From the NCBI RefSeq assembly GCF_013033965.1, contig NZ_WQFE01000012.1:1-64000 (forward strand): DNA of 64,000 bases, written 5' to 3'. Source of the DNA: Ruegeria atlantica (GTDB taxonomy: Bacteria; Pseudomonadota; Alphaproteobacteria; Rhodobacterales; Rhodobacteraceae). The notes under the pieces were generated by a model. The model did not search any database. It had not been told where the DNA came from and saw only the letters and a list, made by a program, of their open reading frames with translations. Positions 38,704-48,138 of the stretch are shown here, piece by piece (the first letter of the stretch is position 1; each line of letters opens with the position of its first letter). Position numbers and translations under genes: made by a program.

Positions 38704-38732
38704 GAAAAAAGCGGCTCGTAGGAGCCGCTTTT
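38704..38732 (-). terminator. intrinsic terminator of infB
   Basis: AAAAGCGGCTC (38707-38717) with GAGCCGCTTTT (38722-38732), 4-base loop. For the minus-strand message the stem is followed by a T run (plus-strand AAAAAA). Confidence 0.9.
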
Positions 38733-38754
38733 GTTGTTTCAGTTGTTTCCCAGA

Positions 38755-41229
38755 TCAGTCCAGCGTGCGGGTGACTTCTTCGCGCTCGAAGATCTCGATC
38801 ACGTCGCCTGCGCGGATATCGTCGTAGTTCTCGAACGCCATACCGCATTCCTGACCCGACTGAACCTCAGCCACCTCGTCCTTGAAGCGCTTCAGGGTCT
38901 TCAGCGTGCCTTCGTGGATCACCACGTTGTCGCGCAGCAGGCGGACGCCTGCGGAACGACGGGCCACGCCTTCGGTGACCAAACAGCCGGCAACCTTGCC
39001 AACGCCGGTGACCTTGAAGACTTCGCGGATCTCGGCGTAACCGATGAACTTCTCGCGGATCTCCGCGCTCAGCAGACCGGATGCGGCTGCCTTCACATCG
39101 TCGACCAGATCGTAGATCACCGAGTAATAGCGGATCTCAACACCCTTCTGGTTCGCGGTGTTCCGCGCCGATGCGTTGGCACGCACGTTGAAGCCAAAGA
39201 TCGGTGCGCCCGAAGCCTCGGCCAGGCCGACATCCGTCTCGGTGATTGCACCGACGCCCGAATGCAGCACGCGTACGCGCACTTCGTCGTTGCCGATTTT
39301 TTCCATCGCCTGAACGATGGCCTCGGCCGAACCCTGCACGTCCGCTTTCATCAGGATCGGCAGCTCGGTGACGTTTTCGTCTTCCTTTGCCTTCTGCATC
39401 AGCTGCTCAAGGGTTGTCGCGGCACCAGCGGCAGCGCGTTTGTCCTTGGCGGCTTGCTCGCGGTATTCAGCGATCTCACGGGCCTGCGCTTCGGTCTCGG
39501 TCACGTTCAGAACGTCACCCGCTTCGGGTGTACCATTCAGACCCAGAACTTCGACCGGGACCGAGGGTCCAGCTTCCTTGACGCGTTCACCCTTGTCATT
39601 GATCAGCGCACGGACCTTACCGTACTGCTCACCCACAACGAAGATGTCGCCCTGGTGCAGCGTCCCGTTCTGAACCAGAACGGTGGCCACGGGACCGCGA
39701 CCCACATCCAGCTGCGCCTCGATCACGGCACCCTGGGCGGCGCGATTCGGGTTGGCTTTCAGCTCCAGAATTTCGGATTGCAGCGCAATGGCTTCCAGCA
39801 GCTCATCCAGACCCTGACCAGTAATGGCCGAGACTTCGACGTCCTGAACCTCACCCGACATTTTCTCAACGATCACTTCGTGCTGCAGCAGATCGGTGCG
39901 CACCTTGTCCGGGTTCGCATCCGGCTTGTCGACCTTGTTGATCGCCACGATCATCGGGACCTCAGCCGCTTTGGCGTGGTTGATCGCCTCGATCGTCTGC
40001 GGCATCACCGCGTCATCAGCAGCAACCACCAGAACCACGATATCCGTGACCTGAGCCCCGCGCGAACGCATTGAGGTAAAGGCCGCGTGGCCCGGTGTAT
40101 CCAGGAAGGTCAGCGTGGTGCCGCCGTCGGTTTTCACCTGATAGGCGCCGATATGCTGGGTAATACCCCCGGCCTCACCGGCCACAACGCGTGCATCGCG
40201 AATCGCATCCAGCAGCGAGGTCTTACCGTGGTCAACGTGACCCATGATGGTGATGACCGGCGGACGCGGCTGCAGATCGTCTTCGCTGTCTTCGACTTCT
40301 TTGATGACGTCCTCAACATCCGAATCAGAGACACGGGTGACCTTGTGGCCAAACTCTTCGATGATCAGCTCGGCAGTATCGGCGTCGATGGTCTGGTTCT
40401 GCGTGACCATCATGCCCATCTGCATCAGCGATTTGACCACGTCAGCCACACGCTCGGCCATACGGTTGGCCAGTTCCGAGACCACGATTGCCTCGGGCAA
40501 CTGAACGTCACGGATCACCTTTTCCCGCTCGACGGTACCGCCCATGGCTTTCTGACGCGCCCGCTCCTGCTTGCGCTTCATCGCGGCCATCGAACGCTGA
40601 CGGTTTCCTTCACCCCCGGTAGCCTGACCAAGAGTCAACTTGCCCGAACGGCGGTTGTCGTCGCGCCCTTTACCACGACCGCGCTGTTCGCGTTCCCGGT
40701 CCTGTTTGCGCGGTGTGGCTGCAGGTGCAGGTTTGCTCGCCGGGCTGCGCGCCGCTTTGGGTTCTGCCGGCGCCGGCGCCGCAGCAGCACGCTTGGCAGC
40801 TTCTTCTGCCTCTTTGCGCTTGCGTTCTTCTTCTTCGGCCTTGGCCCGTGCCTTTTCCTCGGCCTCGCGCTGTTCGCGTTCCTTGGCCTCTTGTTCCGCG
40901 CGACGACGGGCGCGTTCTTCTTCACGCGCCTTTTCCGCTGCTTCACGGGCGGCGGTCTCTTCGACCTCACGGGCCTTGGCGGCCTGAAGCGCCTTCATCC
41001 GGCGGGCCATTTCCGCATCGGAAATCCCGGCAGGGCGGCGCGACGGATCACCCGAAGGCGTTGCTCCGCCACCCGGTTTGCCAGCACCCGGCTTGGGAAC
41101 CACCACGCGTTTGCGTTTGGTTTCCACCACGACATTCTTGGTACGTCCGTGGCTGAAACTCTGTTTCACATTTCCGGGGCGTGCCCCGCCACGAAGACCC
41201 AATGTCTTTTTGCCGTCATTATCGCTCAT
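38755..41229 (-). CDS. infB: translation initiation factor IF-2
   Basis: An 824-residue GTPase that places fMet-tRNA on the 30S subunit. The first about 210 residues are a long charged region, with a predicted E/A/R/K coiled coil near 65-150; then come G-domain motifs [23 protein letters not shown] and NKVD from about residue 330. The C-terminal fMet-tRNA binding region ends ...[12 protein letters not shown]. It is the last gene of the rimP-nusA-ylxR-infB operon; rbfA and truB, often next, are not here. Confidence 0.98.
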   Translation of the reverse strand: MSDNDGKKTLGLRGGARPGNVKQSFSHGRTKNVVVETKRKRVVVPKPGAGKPGGGATPSGDPSRRPAGISDAEMARRMKALQAAKAREVEETAAREAAEKAREEERARRRAEQEAKEREQREAEEKARAKAEEEERKRKEAEEAAKRAAAAPAPAEPKAARSPASKPAPAATPRKQDREREQRGRGKGRDDNRRSGKLTLGQATGGEGNRQRSMAAMKRKQERARQKAMGGTVEREKVIRDVQLPEAIVVSELANRMAERVADVVKSLMQMGMMVTQNQTIDADTAELIIEEFGHKVTRVSDSDVEDVIKEVEDSEDDLQPRPPVITIMGHVDHGKTSLLDAIRDARVVAGEAGGITQHIGAYQVKTDGGTTLTFLDTPGHAAFTSMRSRGAQVTDIVVLVVAADDAVMPQTIEAINHAKAAEVPMIVAINKVDKPDANPDKVRTDLLQHEVIVEKMSGEVQDVEVSAITGQGLDELLEAIALQSEILELKANPNRAAQGAVIEAQLDVGRGPVATVLVQNGTLHQGDIFVVGEQYGKVRALINDKGERVKEAGPSVPVEVLGLNGTPEAGDVLNVTETEAQAREIAEYREQAAKDKRAAAGAATTLEQLMQKAKEDENVTELPILMKADVQGSAEAIVQAMEKIGNDEVRVRVLHSGVGAITETDVGLAEASGAPIFGFNVRANASARNTANQKGVEIRYYSVIYDLVDDVKAAASGLLSAEIREKFIGYAEIREVFKVTGVGKVAGCLVTEGVARRSAGVRLLRDNVVIHEGTLKTLKRFKDEVAEVQSGQECGMAFENYDDIRAGDVIEIFEREEVTRTLD

Positions 41230-41237
41230 AAAGCTTC

Positions 41238-41870
41238 TTACCCTTCCGCGCGGCCCCTGCCGCCGTCATCCGTTTCGCGCAAGCCACGCAGGCGCTGCGC
41301 TTCCTCTACAACACGTTTGGCGAGTCCGCCAGAGGCCAGCGCCGCATGAATCACGGTTTGGCGCCCAAATGCCTGTCCCAACTCGTCCGCCGTCAGCCAA
41401 CCGATGTACTTTCCGAAGTGCGGCGTGCTGAGTTTCGACTTGCCGCGCCCCGAACCATCAGAGGCTTGCATCAGTACCTGGGCCTCTTCCCGGTCCAGCC
41501 ACGTCTTGACCTTTTCATAGCCGGCGACCGCGTCACCGGATTTTCGCGCAAGGCTCACCAACTCGATCACGCGACGTGCAACCTGACGTTCAACGTCGTC
41601 CGCAAGACCTTTTGGCACGCTTACCTGCGCCTTGAATCCGCGCGCAAACAACTTTTTACCAACGGCTTTGTCCAAGGCACTGCGTTCCGCCGAAACATAA
41701 ACGCCACGTCCCGGCAGTTTTGCCGCGACATCCGGAAAGACCTGACCGTCCGGCCCCGCTACAAAACGTATCAACCCATACTTAGGTTGAATCTCGCCCG
41801 TGGCGATGCACTTGCGTTCAGGTCCCTCGGACCGATCCTTATGGACGCCACCGCGACCCATACGCGCCAC
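41238..41870 (-). CDS. YlxR-type RNA-binding protein (DUF448 fused to an L7Ae-like domain)
   Basis: A 210-residue protein between nusA and infB. The N-terminal 90 residues are YlxR/DUF448 ([20 protein letters not shown] ... [12 protein letters not shown]), and the C-terminal about 100 residues have an L7Ae/L30e-like fold ([19 protein letters not shown]). YlxR proteins bind RNA and influence RNase P or ribosome functions in other bacteria. The fusion is usual in alphaproteobacteria. The gene is 8 bases from infB and 13 from nusA. Confidence 0.9.
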   Translation of the reverse strand: MARMGRGGVHKDRSEGPERKCIATGEIQPKYGLIRFVAGPDGQVFPDVAAKLPGRGVYVSAERSALDKAVGKKLFARGFKAQVSVPKGLADDVERQVARRVIELVSLARKSGDAVAGYEKVKTWLDREEAQVLMQASDGSGRGKSKLSTPHFGKYIGWLTADELGQAFGRQTVIHAALASGGLAKRVVEEAQRLRGLRETDDGGRGRAEG

Positions 41871-41883
41871 CCGAAGCCTGAGA

Positions 41884-43497
41884 TCAGGCTTCGGCCTCCT
41901 CTTCGGTTACTTCGCTGTCTTCTTCAGCTTGCTCCAACTCAGCCGGATCGACCCAGCCCAGCATGATCCGAGCGGTCATGACCAGATCCTGCGCCTCTTC
42001 CAGCGTCACGCCGAAAGGCTCCAGAACACCATCATCCTTGATTCGCTCGCCATCGACCGTTGTCCAGCCGCCGGCCAATTCCCAATCAGCGCAAGTGGCG
42101 AAGTCTTCCAAAGTCTTCACGTCATCCTTGGCCAATGCCTCAACCATCTGGGGTGTCAGGCCTTCAAATTCAATGAGGCTGTCCTCGGCGCCCAGCGCAC
42201 GGGCACTTTCCAATGCGGCTTTGGCTTGTGCTTCGAGGAATTCGCGCGCACGCGTCTGCAGCTCTTGCGCGGTCCCCTCGTCAACGCCGTCGATCACCAG
42301 CAGTTCTTCGATTTCCACATAGGCTACCTCTTCGAGGTTGGTGAAGCCTTCGGATACCAGCAACTGGGCAAAGAACTCATCCAGATCCAGGCTGTCCATG
42401 AACAGCTGGGTCCGGGCTTCGAATTCTTTCTGACGACGCGCCGATTCTTCGGCCTCGGTCATGATGTCGATGTCCAGATTGGTCAGCTGGCTGGCCAGAC
42501 GCACGTTCTGACCGCGGCGACCGATGGCCAGCGAAAGCTGTTCCTCGGGAACCACAACCTCGATTTTTCCGGCTTCTTCATCCAGAACCACCTTGGAAAC
42601 CTCAGCAGGCTGCAGCGCGTTCACCAGGAAGGTCGGTTGATCTTCATTCCAGGGAATGATGTCGATCTTTTCGCCCTGCAGCTCGTTCACGACGGCCTGC
42701 ACGCGGCTGCCGCGCATACCAACGCAGGCACCGACAGGGTCAATGGAGCCATCATAGGAAATAACGGCGATCTTGGCGCGCGAACCGGGGTCACGGGCGA
42801 CAGCCTTGACCTCGATGATGCCGTCATAGATTTCGGGCACTTCCATCTTGAACAGCTCGGCCATGAATTCCGGCGCGGTGCGCGACAGGAAGATCTGGTG
42901 GCCACGCACTTCGCGACGGACCTCTTTGATGTAGGCACGCACACGGTCATTCGGACGATAGCTTTCGCGACCGATCTTGTCATTGCGACGCAGAACGGCT
43001 TCGGCGCCGCCCAAATCAACGATGACGTTGCCAAACTCTTCACGCTTGACCGCACCGTTGATGATGGTGCCTGCGCGATCTTTGAAGTCTTCGTACTGAC
43101 GGTCGCGTTCGGCTTCGCGGACTTTTTGTAGAATCACCTGCTTGGCGGACTGCGCAGCGATACGGCCCATTTCAACCGGAGGAACTTCTTCGACGAAGAC
43201 GTCACCAACCTCAGGCGCTTCCATATACTGCTTGGCCTGTTCGACGGTCATCTCGGCCTGATAGTTCTCCAACTCTTCGTCCTCGACCACGGTGCGGACG
43301 CGGGTGAAGGTGGCCTTGCCGGTCTTGCGATCGATGCTGACGCGGATGTCCATCTCGGCGCCGTAGCGGCTCTTGGCGGCGCGGGCGAGCGATTCTTCCA
43401 TCGCTTCGACAACCAGACCGGGGTCGATCATCTTTTCGCGGGCCACGGCCTCGGCGGTCTGCAGCAGCTCCAGCTGGTTGGCTGAGGTGATTGCCAT
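41884..43497 (-). CDS. nusA: transcription termination/antitermination protein NusA
   Basis: A 537-residue RNA polymerase-binding factor. Order seen: N-terminal domain (1-130), S1 domain near 135-205 ([16 protein letters not shown]), two KH domains near 230-350 ([20 protein letters not shown] and [15 protein letters not shown]), and helix-hairpin-helix repeats at 380-510, ending in an acidic tail ([13 protein letters not shown]). Its start overlaps the rimP stop (TGATG). NusA pauses or stabilises RNA hairpins, so it may act on the hairpins in its own operon leader. Confidence 0.98.
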   Translation of the reverse strand: MAITSANQLELLQTAEAVAREKMIDPGLVVEAMEESLARAAKSRYGAEMDIRVSIDRKTGKATFTRVRTVVEDEELENYQAEMTVEQAKQYMEAPEVGDVFVEEVPPVEMGRIAAQSAKQVILQKVREAERDRQYEDFKDRAGTIINGAVKREEFGNVIVDLGGAEAVLRRNDKIGRESYRPNDRVRAYIKEVRREVRGHQIFLSRTAPEFMAELFKMEVPEIYDGIIEVKAVARDPGSRAKIAVISYDGSIDPVGACVGMRGSRVQAVVNELQGEKIDIIPWNEDQPTFLVNALQPAEVSKVVLDEEAGKIEVVVPEEQLSLAIGRRGQNVRLASQLTNLDIDIMTEAEESARRQKEFEARTQLFMDSLDLDEFFAQLLVSEGFTNLEEVAYVEIEELLVIDGVDEGTAQELQTRAREFLEAQAKAALESARALGAEDSLIEFEGLTPQMVEALAKDDVKTLEDFATCADWELAGGWTTVDGERIKDDGVLEPFGVTLEEAQDLVMTARIMLGWVDPAELEQAEEDSEVTEEEAEA

Positions 43498-44087
43498 CAG
43501 TTCGTCTCCTCTTCGGACCCTTCGGTCTCAATCTCGTCGAAAGCGTTTTCGTTCAGGGCACCGGCGTCTTTGCGCTGGCGCAGCATTTCCTTGATCAGGT
43601 CATCGGTCAGGACCAGCTTGGCATCGCTCAGCCAGTCGAATTGCAGACCAATGGTAATCGTCTCGTCCCCTTCAGGAATATTGATCAGAACCTCATCCCC
43701 CTCGGTCCCGGCCAGTTCACCCTTGAAGCGGCGGCGTCCGTCGATCAGTTCAGCGGTCTCAATCTTGGCCTCGTACCCTTCGAACATCTCAAAGTCCTTG
43801 AGCCGGGTCAGAGGGCGGTCGATGCCGGGGCTGGACACTTCCAGCGTATAGGCGTCAAGGATCGGATCCTCGACATCCAGCGTAGCGCTGACCGCGTTTG
43901 AAATCTCGGCGCAGTCATCGACTTCGATACCGCCATCAGGTTTGTCTGCCATGATCTGCAGCGTGGTCTGCTTGCCGCTCATCAGCCGAATACGCACGAG
44001 TTCATATCCCAGATCCTCGATCACGGGGATCAGTATCTCGGCCAGTCGCCGGTCGATGGCTGCTTTGGCTATCAGGTCGTTTGTCAT
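43497..44087 (-). CDS. rimP: ribosome maturation factor RimP
   Basis: A 196-residue 30S assembly factor. Family segments are seen: [58 protein letters not shown]. The C-terminus is an acidic tail ([12 protein letters not shown]). The start at 44087 ([12 protein letters not shown]) is chosen over 44195 because the longer form would run through the leader hairpin. First gene of rimP-nusA-ylxR-infB. Confidence 0.95.
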   Translation of the reverse strand: MTNDLIAKAAIDRRLAEILIPVIEDLGYELVRIRLMSGKQTTLQIMADKPDGGIEVDDCAEISNAVSATLDVEDPILDAYTLEVSSPGIDRPLTRLKDFEMFEGYEAKIETAELIDGRRRFKGELAGTEGDEVLINIPEGDETITIGLQFDWLSDAKLVLTDDLIKEMLRQRKDAGALNENAFDEIETEGSEEETN

Positions 44088-44106
44088 CTGGTACTCTACC
44101 CTGTCA

Positions 44107-44176
44107 GTCGGGCACAAAAAAACGGGCGCGCGGCCCGTCGATCTTTTCCGGTGGAGCCCCGGACCGAAGCCCGACA
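44107..44176 (-). promoter_or_regulatory. rimP leader with terminator hairpin and competing pairing (possible attenuator)
   Basis: On the minus strand, ACGGGC / GCCCGT (within 44137-44121) forms a hairpin followed by seven T, a complete intrinsic terminator about 30 bases before rimP. Upstream GTCGGGC (44174-44168) can pair with GCCCGAC (44113-44107) just after the T run, or by its CGGGC with the GCCCG arm of the terminator. Two exclusive folds are thus possible, as in attenuators. What chooses between them is unknown. Confidence 0.55.
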
Positions 44177-44192
44177 CGCCGCTGTTAACGGC

Positions 44193-44221
44193 CATATAGC
44201 CAAGCGACTACAAGATTGCAA
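44193..44221 (-). promoter_or_regulatory. sigma-70 promoter for rimP-nusA-ylxR-infB
   Basis: TTGCAA (44221-44216), exactly 17 bases, TATATG (44198-44193) on the minus strand. The RNA would start near 44186 and carry a leader of about 100 bases. Confidence 0.65.
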
Positions 44222-44251
44222 GCCCAAGCACTGGGATGAGCAATCACAATA

Positions 44252-44422
44252 TCAGTTCGAGAGAATCCACTCACCATTCGCACAGACGTAAGGACCAACC
44301 CGATCCCCGTCTTCGTAAACCTCGCCGTCAAACAGGCATTGACGTCCCTGGGACTGTGCGCCCCCTGACAAAGCGATGGCGACAATCGCGATAGTAGCGA
44401 ATAGAGCAATGCGTTTTTCCAT
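44252..44422 (-). CDS. 56-residue secreted protein of unknown function
   Basis: A very short gene with good signals: AGGAGG six bases before its ATG, a signal peptide MEKRIALFATIAIVAIALSG ending near GGAQSQG, and a mature part of about 32 residues holding two cysteines (RQCLFDG and YVCANGEW) that may form a disulfide. No family is recognised. It starts 9 bases after the stop of the upstream membrane-anchored gene and is probably co-transcribed with it. Confidence 0.65.
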   Translation of the reverse strand: MEKRIALFATIAIVAIALSGGAQSQGRQCLFDGEVYEDGDRVGPYVCANGEWILSN

Positions 44423-44431
44423 TGAAACCTC

Positions 44432-45349
44432 CTATTCCGCCGAAGATGCAAAAAGCGCAGGCTGCGTATTGCGCGGATAGATAATCACGGACAGCGTGCC
44501 TCTGCCCTGAAACCGTTCGGCGTCAGCTAGCCGTGGCGGGAAGAGTTGATCAAAGGCCACCCTGTTCAGCCCCAGTTTCATTTCAGATCCCGACAGGAAC
44601 TCAAACGGCGTCCGCGCGGCACAGGCGTGAAACATAGCGTTCTGCTGCACCGTAAACTGTCGCATGATGTTGGATGACCCACCGACCGGCTTGACCAGAA
44701 CAGTGATCCCCTGTTTCAGAAAACTGTCGGGGCAGGTGAACATCATCGGTTTGTCGTCCGCATTTGTGTCATGCAACAACACGCCTTCGGCTGTTACCTC
44801 GTGCTTGAAGGGACTGAACACGGTCTCTTGCTGAATGAACTTCGTATAGAGTGTTGCAAACAACTGGCTGTCGTCGCGGGGTTCGGCTTTTATCCCTTCG
44901 TACAGATCCGCGATCGCCTGCCACATCCGGGAATCCGCTCCGCGCAACGTTCCCGGCAACGAAAACGGACCTTCCAGATCATAAAGCACTTCGCGCAGCT
45001 CGACCGACAGGGAATCGTCCTTTTCCAGCCCGCGAATCTTGTGCACCAGCTCCGAATCATTCAGGGCGTAATAGCCATGCGATTTCAACGTGCGCCTCAA
45101 AGCGCGCATCTCGGACAGTTTCCGCGCTGTCGTCTCTTCGTCATCCTCTGGTGTCGTCTTTACGGCCTCAAAACCGTTATCCAGCAACTGAGTGAGCGAC
45201 TGCCCGTCGCGGGCATCTAACTCTATCGTCCCGTTTTTGCTGACTTTTACTGTCACGTCTTTACCTGTTTTCAAGGCAAACACGGTGACATACGCCAGCA
45301 CACCGGACAAAATGATTATCGTTAAACTCTTTAGACCTTCGACTTTCAT
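44432..45349 (-). CDS. membrane-anchored protein of unknown function
   Basis: A 305-residue protein with one N-terminal membrane segment (SLTIIILSGVLAYVTVFAL, residues 7-25) and a large outside domain. It begins with a charged stretch (VKVSKNGTIELDARDGQSL) and has two central cysteines (FTCPDSF, FHACAAR). I recognise no family. The start at 45349 follows GGAGAAGTCCC. It heads a two-gene operon with the small secreted protein at 44252. It is separated from the solute-binding gene by a 93-bp AT-rich gap that should hold its promoter. Confidence 0.75.
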   Translation of the reverse strand: MKVEGLKSLTIIILSGVLAYVTVFALKTGKDVTVKVSKNGTIELDARDGQSLTQLLDNGFEAVKTTPEDDEETTARKLSEMRALRRTLKSHGYYALNDSELVHKIRGLEKDDSLSVELREVLYDLEGPFSLPGTLRGADSRMWQAIADLYEGIKAEPRDDSQLFATLYTKFIQQETVFSPFKHEVTAEGVLLHDTNADDKPMMFTCPDSFLKQGITVLVKPVGGSSNIMRQFTVQQNAMFHACAARTPFEFLSGSEMKLGLNRVAFDQLFPPRLADAERFQGRGTLSVIIYPRNTQPALFASSAE

Positions 45350-45442
45350 GGGACTTCTCCCATTTTCGAAACAATTCAACCAATATAGCGCATACAATAG
45401 CAAAAAATCGAACAAAATTGAAGGCAGGCGAGTGAGCGGGGG

Positions 45443-46264
45443 TTAAATCAACCACCAACGCTCGGCAATTCGGCCATCATCCAGAGGCCGATCCGCTCCG
45501 ATCTGACGTGGCATGCCGACATGTCCGGCAACGCCCAGTGCCATATCGGCTTCGCTTGGGAAAAACCGCAATCCGCGGTGCGCGCTCAGTCCTTCGCTCT
45601 GCGGCAATGCGGCGACGTCCACAAAGCCGTCTCGCAGCGCCTCTGTCCGCACACGTGCATCCGGGATGACGATAACTTCGAAGGTTTCGGCCCAGCCTGC
45701 TGAACCATCTTTGTAATGGCCCGCAACACGGCGTCCAAGGAAGTGACGATTATCATCTGCACGTTCAACCCGATAGCACCCGGTACCATTCGCGCCCTGC
45801 AGGGGCGTCACACCTTGCCCATTGCGCGTGATAACGAACCTGCTGTCGGACAGAAGGAAAGGAAGGCCCGGGTTGGCCTTGGTCAACTCAAGACGTACAC
45901 GATTCTCCGACATAGCTTCGACACGCCCAACATCGCCCAGAACGACCATAACATCGCTGATATCAAAGGCAGCGCCATCGTGAAAACGCGCAGCGTCGCG
46001 CAGATCAAAGGTCCAGATGCGAGCTTGGGAATCAGTCTGCCAACCGGTCGCAAGCTCTCCGCGCAGGGTACCATCGGGGGCAATCTCGGTCAGCGTGTCG
46101 AACACCGCCCCTCGGGCGACCTGATCAAGGCTGTCATCGCGTGGCACTGCCAGACGCAGGGTGCCGCCCACTTTGGGCGCATCGGCCAAAGTGGCACCCG
46201 TCGCCGCCAGCAACGCGGCGGCAGCACCGGAAGCAAACAGGGCACGACGGTCGATCCGGGTCAT
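45443..46264 (-). CDS. short family-5-like solute-binding protein with Tat signal
   Basis: A 273-residue protein resembling the N-terminal half of peptide/nickel-type (family 5) periplasmic binding proteins: GGTLRLAVPRDDSLDQVARG, then PDGTLRGELATGWQTDSQAR, WTFDLRDAARFHDG. Normal members have about 500 residues; the second lobe is missing and the next DNA is AT-rich non-coding. A Tat-like signal (IDRRALFASGAAAALL) leads. It overlaps the pip stop by 4 bases (ATGA), so translation is coupled to a peptidase. No permease is nearby. It may be a shortened conserved form rather than a fresh truncation. Confidence 0.75.
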   Translation of the reverse strand: MTRIDRRALFASGAAAALLAATGATLADAPKVGGTLRLAVPRDDSLDQVARGAVFDTLTEIAPDGTLRGELATGWQTDSQARIWTFDLRDAARFHDGAAFDISDVMVVLGDVGRVEAMSENRVRLELTKANPGLPFLLSDSRFVITRNGQGVTPLQGANGTGCYRVERADDNRHFLGRRVAGHYKDGSAGWAETFEVIVIPDARVRTEALRDGFVDVAALPQSEGLSAHRGLRFFPSEADMALGVAGHVGMPRQIGADRPLDDGRIAERWWLI

Positions 46265-47238
46265 GACGCACCCTCCGCCACGCGGTCCATGATTCGAACC
46301 AGCTCGGCGCTTATTCCGGGTTCAGACAGCGCATGCCCGGCCTGCCGCACCATCTTCAGCTCGGCATTGGGCCAAAGCTGGGCAAGGTTCCAAGCGGCCT
46401 GAGGCGGACAGATCATGTCGTACCGCCCCTGCACGATATGGCCGGGGATATGCGCGATCCTGTCCATCTGGTCCAGAATCTGCCCGTCGCGTTCCAGAAA
46501 CGCGCCGTTCATGAAATAGTGATTCTCAAGCCGCGCAAAGGCCCGCGCGTATTCACCGGGGCTTTCCCCAGTCGCGCCATGCGAGTGGATCGAGGCCAGC
46601 GCGTTTTCCCAGCTGGACCAAGCCCGGGCATACAGGATCTCGGTCGCGCGATCCCCTGAGAACAGGCGTTTGTTATAGGCGCCGATCGTGTCGCTCAGTT
46701 CATTTTCCGACAGCAGAGCGGTGAATTTTGACCATTGCTCGGGCCAGAACTTGCCCGCGCCTCCACCGTAGAACCAGTCCAATTCAGCCTGAGTGGCCAG
46801 GAACACACCGCGCAAGACCAGTCGGCTGACCCGATCCGGGTGCGACTGCGCATAAACCAGCGCAAGCGTTGCCCCCCAGCTGCCGCCAAAGACGATCCAG
46901 TCGTCAATATCCAGCAGCGTCCGCAGCCGCTCGATATCGTCCACCAGATGCCAAGTGGTGTTGTCCGTGACCGAGGCATGCGGGCGCGATCGCCCACATC
47001 CACGCTGATCGAACAGAATCACCCGGTAAACGTCCGGGTCGAAATAACGCCGCATTGCGGGGCTGCAGCCGCCGCCCGGCCCCCCGTGCAGAATCACCAC
47101 CGGAATGCCATTGGGATTGCCGCATTGTTCCATATAGATACGGTGCCCGTCGCCCACATCGACCATGCGCTGATCGAATGGATCGATCGGCGGGTACAGA
47201 TATTGAACTGCGCGCTTTTGGTCCGGGTACTTGTCCAT
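46261..47238 (-). CDS. pip: prolyl iminopeptidase
   Basis: A 325-residue alpha/beta hydrolase of family S33 that removes N-terminal proline from peptides. The oxyanion segment LHGGPGGG near residue 52, the DQRGCGRSRPHA stretch near 77, the nucleophile GGSWGATLAL (Ser near 113) and the late GRYDMICPP and AGHALSE segments with Asp and His are intact. Length is typical. It is the first gene of a two-gene unit with the solute-binding protein, divergent from ubiG by 48 bases. Confidence 0.96.
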   Translation of the reverse strand: MDKYPDQKRAVQYLYPPIDPFDQRMVDVGDGHRIYMEQCGNPNGIPVVILHGGPGGGCSPAMRRYFDPDVYRVILFDQRGCGRSRPHASVTDNTTWHLVDDIERLRTLLDIDDWIVFGGSWGATLALVYAQSHPDRVSRLVLRGVFLATQAELDWFYGGGAGKFWPEQWSKFTALLSENELSDTIGAYNKRLFSGDRATEILYARAWSSWENALASIHSHGATGESPGEYARAFARLENHYFMNGAFLERDGQILDQMDRIAHIPGHIVQGRYDMICPPQAAWNLAQLWPNAELKMVRQAGHALSEPGISAELVRIMDRVAEGAS

Positions 47239-47286
47239 TATGGCCCTATATAGTCCTTAAGCGTAAAAGAGCATACGGAGACAGGA

Positions 47287-48036
47287 ATGCAAGCGCATCC
47301 GAACACGGTTGACCCTTCCGAGATCGCAAAATTCGAAGCGATGGCCGCAGAATGGTGGGACCCGCATGGAAAATTCAAACCACTGCACATGCTCAACCCC
47401 TGTCGGCTGGATTATATCACACAGCAGATCGCGGGCGAATTTGATCGTGATTTGAAGGCCCCGAAGCCGTTCGAGGGCCTGCGTTTGCTGGATATCGGCT
47501 GCGGTGGCGGATTGCTGAGCGAACCGATGGCGCGGTTGGGGGCCGAGGTCGTGGGTGCCGATGCCGCCGAAGGCAACCTGCCCGTCGCCCGTATCCATGC
47601 CGAACAATCAGGGTTGCAGATCGACTATCGCCACACCACTGCCGAAGACCTGGCCGCCGCAAGCGAACAGTTCGACGTGGTGCTGAACATGGAGGTGGTC
47701 GAACATGTGGCCGACCCCCTTGGTTTTCTGACCGCATCGCAAGACTTGCTGAAACCCGGCGGATTGCTGATCTGTTCCACTATCAACCGCAACCCGAAAT
47801 CCTATGCGATGGCCATTTTCGGTGCCGAAGTCGTCATGCGCTGGCTGCCCCGCGGCACGCATGAATGGAACAAGTTCATCACCCCCGATGAGCTGTTCGA
47901 CCTGCTGCGCCAATCCGGGCTGGAGCCGGTGGACCGCAAGGGATTTGTGTTCAACCCGATCCTATGGAGTTGGTCGATCTCGGACCGTGATCTGAGCGTG
48001 AATTATGTGACGGCGAGTGTGAAGCCGGGGTTGTAG
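47287..48036 (+). CDS. ubiG: UbiG, ubiquinone O-methyltransferase
   Basis: A 249-residue SAM-dependent O-methyltransferase acting twice in ubiquinone synthesis. It begins with the typical [20 protein letters not shown]; motif I is [20 protein letters not shown] near residue 60, and [11 protein letters not shown] and [14 protein letters not shown] follow. GGAGACAGG precedes the start. Divergent from pip. A palindromic repeat follows the stop directly. Confidence 0.97.
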   Translation: MQAHPNTVDPSEIAKFEAMAAEWWDPHGKFKPLHMLNPCRLDYITQQIAGEFDRDLKAPKPFEGLRLLDIGCGGGLLSEPMARLGAEVVGADAAEGNLPVARIHAEQSGLQIDYRHTTAEDLAAASEQFDVVLNMEVVEHVADPLGFLTASQDLLKPGGLLICSTINRNPKSYAMAIFGAEVVMRWLPRGTHEWNKFITPDELFDLLRQSGLEPVDRKGFVFNPILWSWSISDRDLSVNYVTASVKPGL

Positions 48037-48102
48037 GATGGGTGTTTACACCCATTATTCTGTCGACGATTATTGTGAGAGATGGGTGCAAGCACCCATC
48101 CA
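48036..48102. repeat. paired palindromic elements after ubiG
   Basis: ATGGGTGT-TT-ACACCCAT (48038-48055) and GATGGGTGC-AA-GCACCCATC (48081-48100) are two near-identical inverted repeats 25 bases apart. The outer GGATGGGTG and CACCCATCC can also pair with each other. No T run follows. The structure resembles a REP/BIME-type intergenic element; it may also stabilise or end the ubiG message. Confidence 0.6.
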
Positions 48103-48138
48103 ACGTTTGATTAGCATAACCTCTTCAATATTGCTTAG

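Noticed and set aside
38574..38774. A 66-codon plus-strand frame between the DMP19 gene and infB
   Set aside because: It runs across the infB terminator and into infB, with no ribosome-binding site.
41150..41175. A GTTTCAC stretch as a parS site
   Set aside because: Only half of the 16-bp ParB palindrome is present, and it is in the infB coding region.
38731..41349. Two long plus-strand frames opposite infB
   Set aside because: Antisense to infB; composition is typical of mirrored GC-rich coding DNA.
41800..43131. A 443-codon plus-strand frame opposite nusA
   Set aside because: Antisense to a well-supported gene with no domain in the translation.
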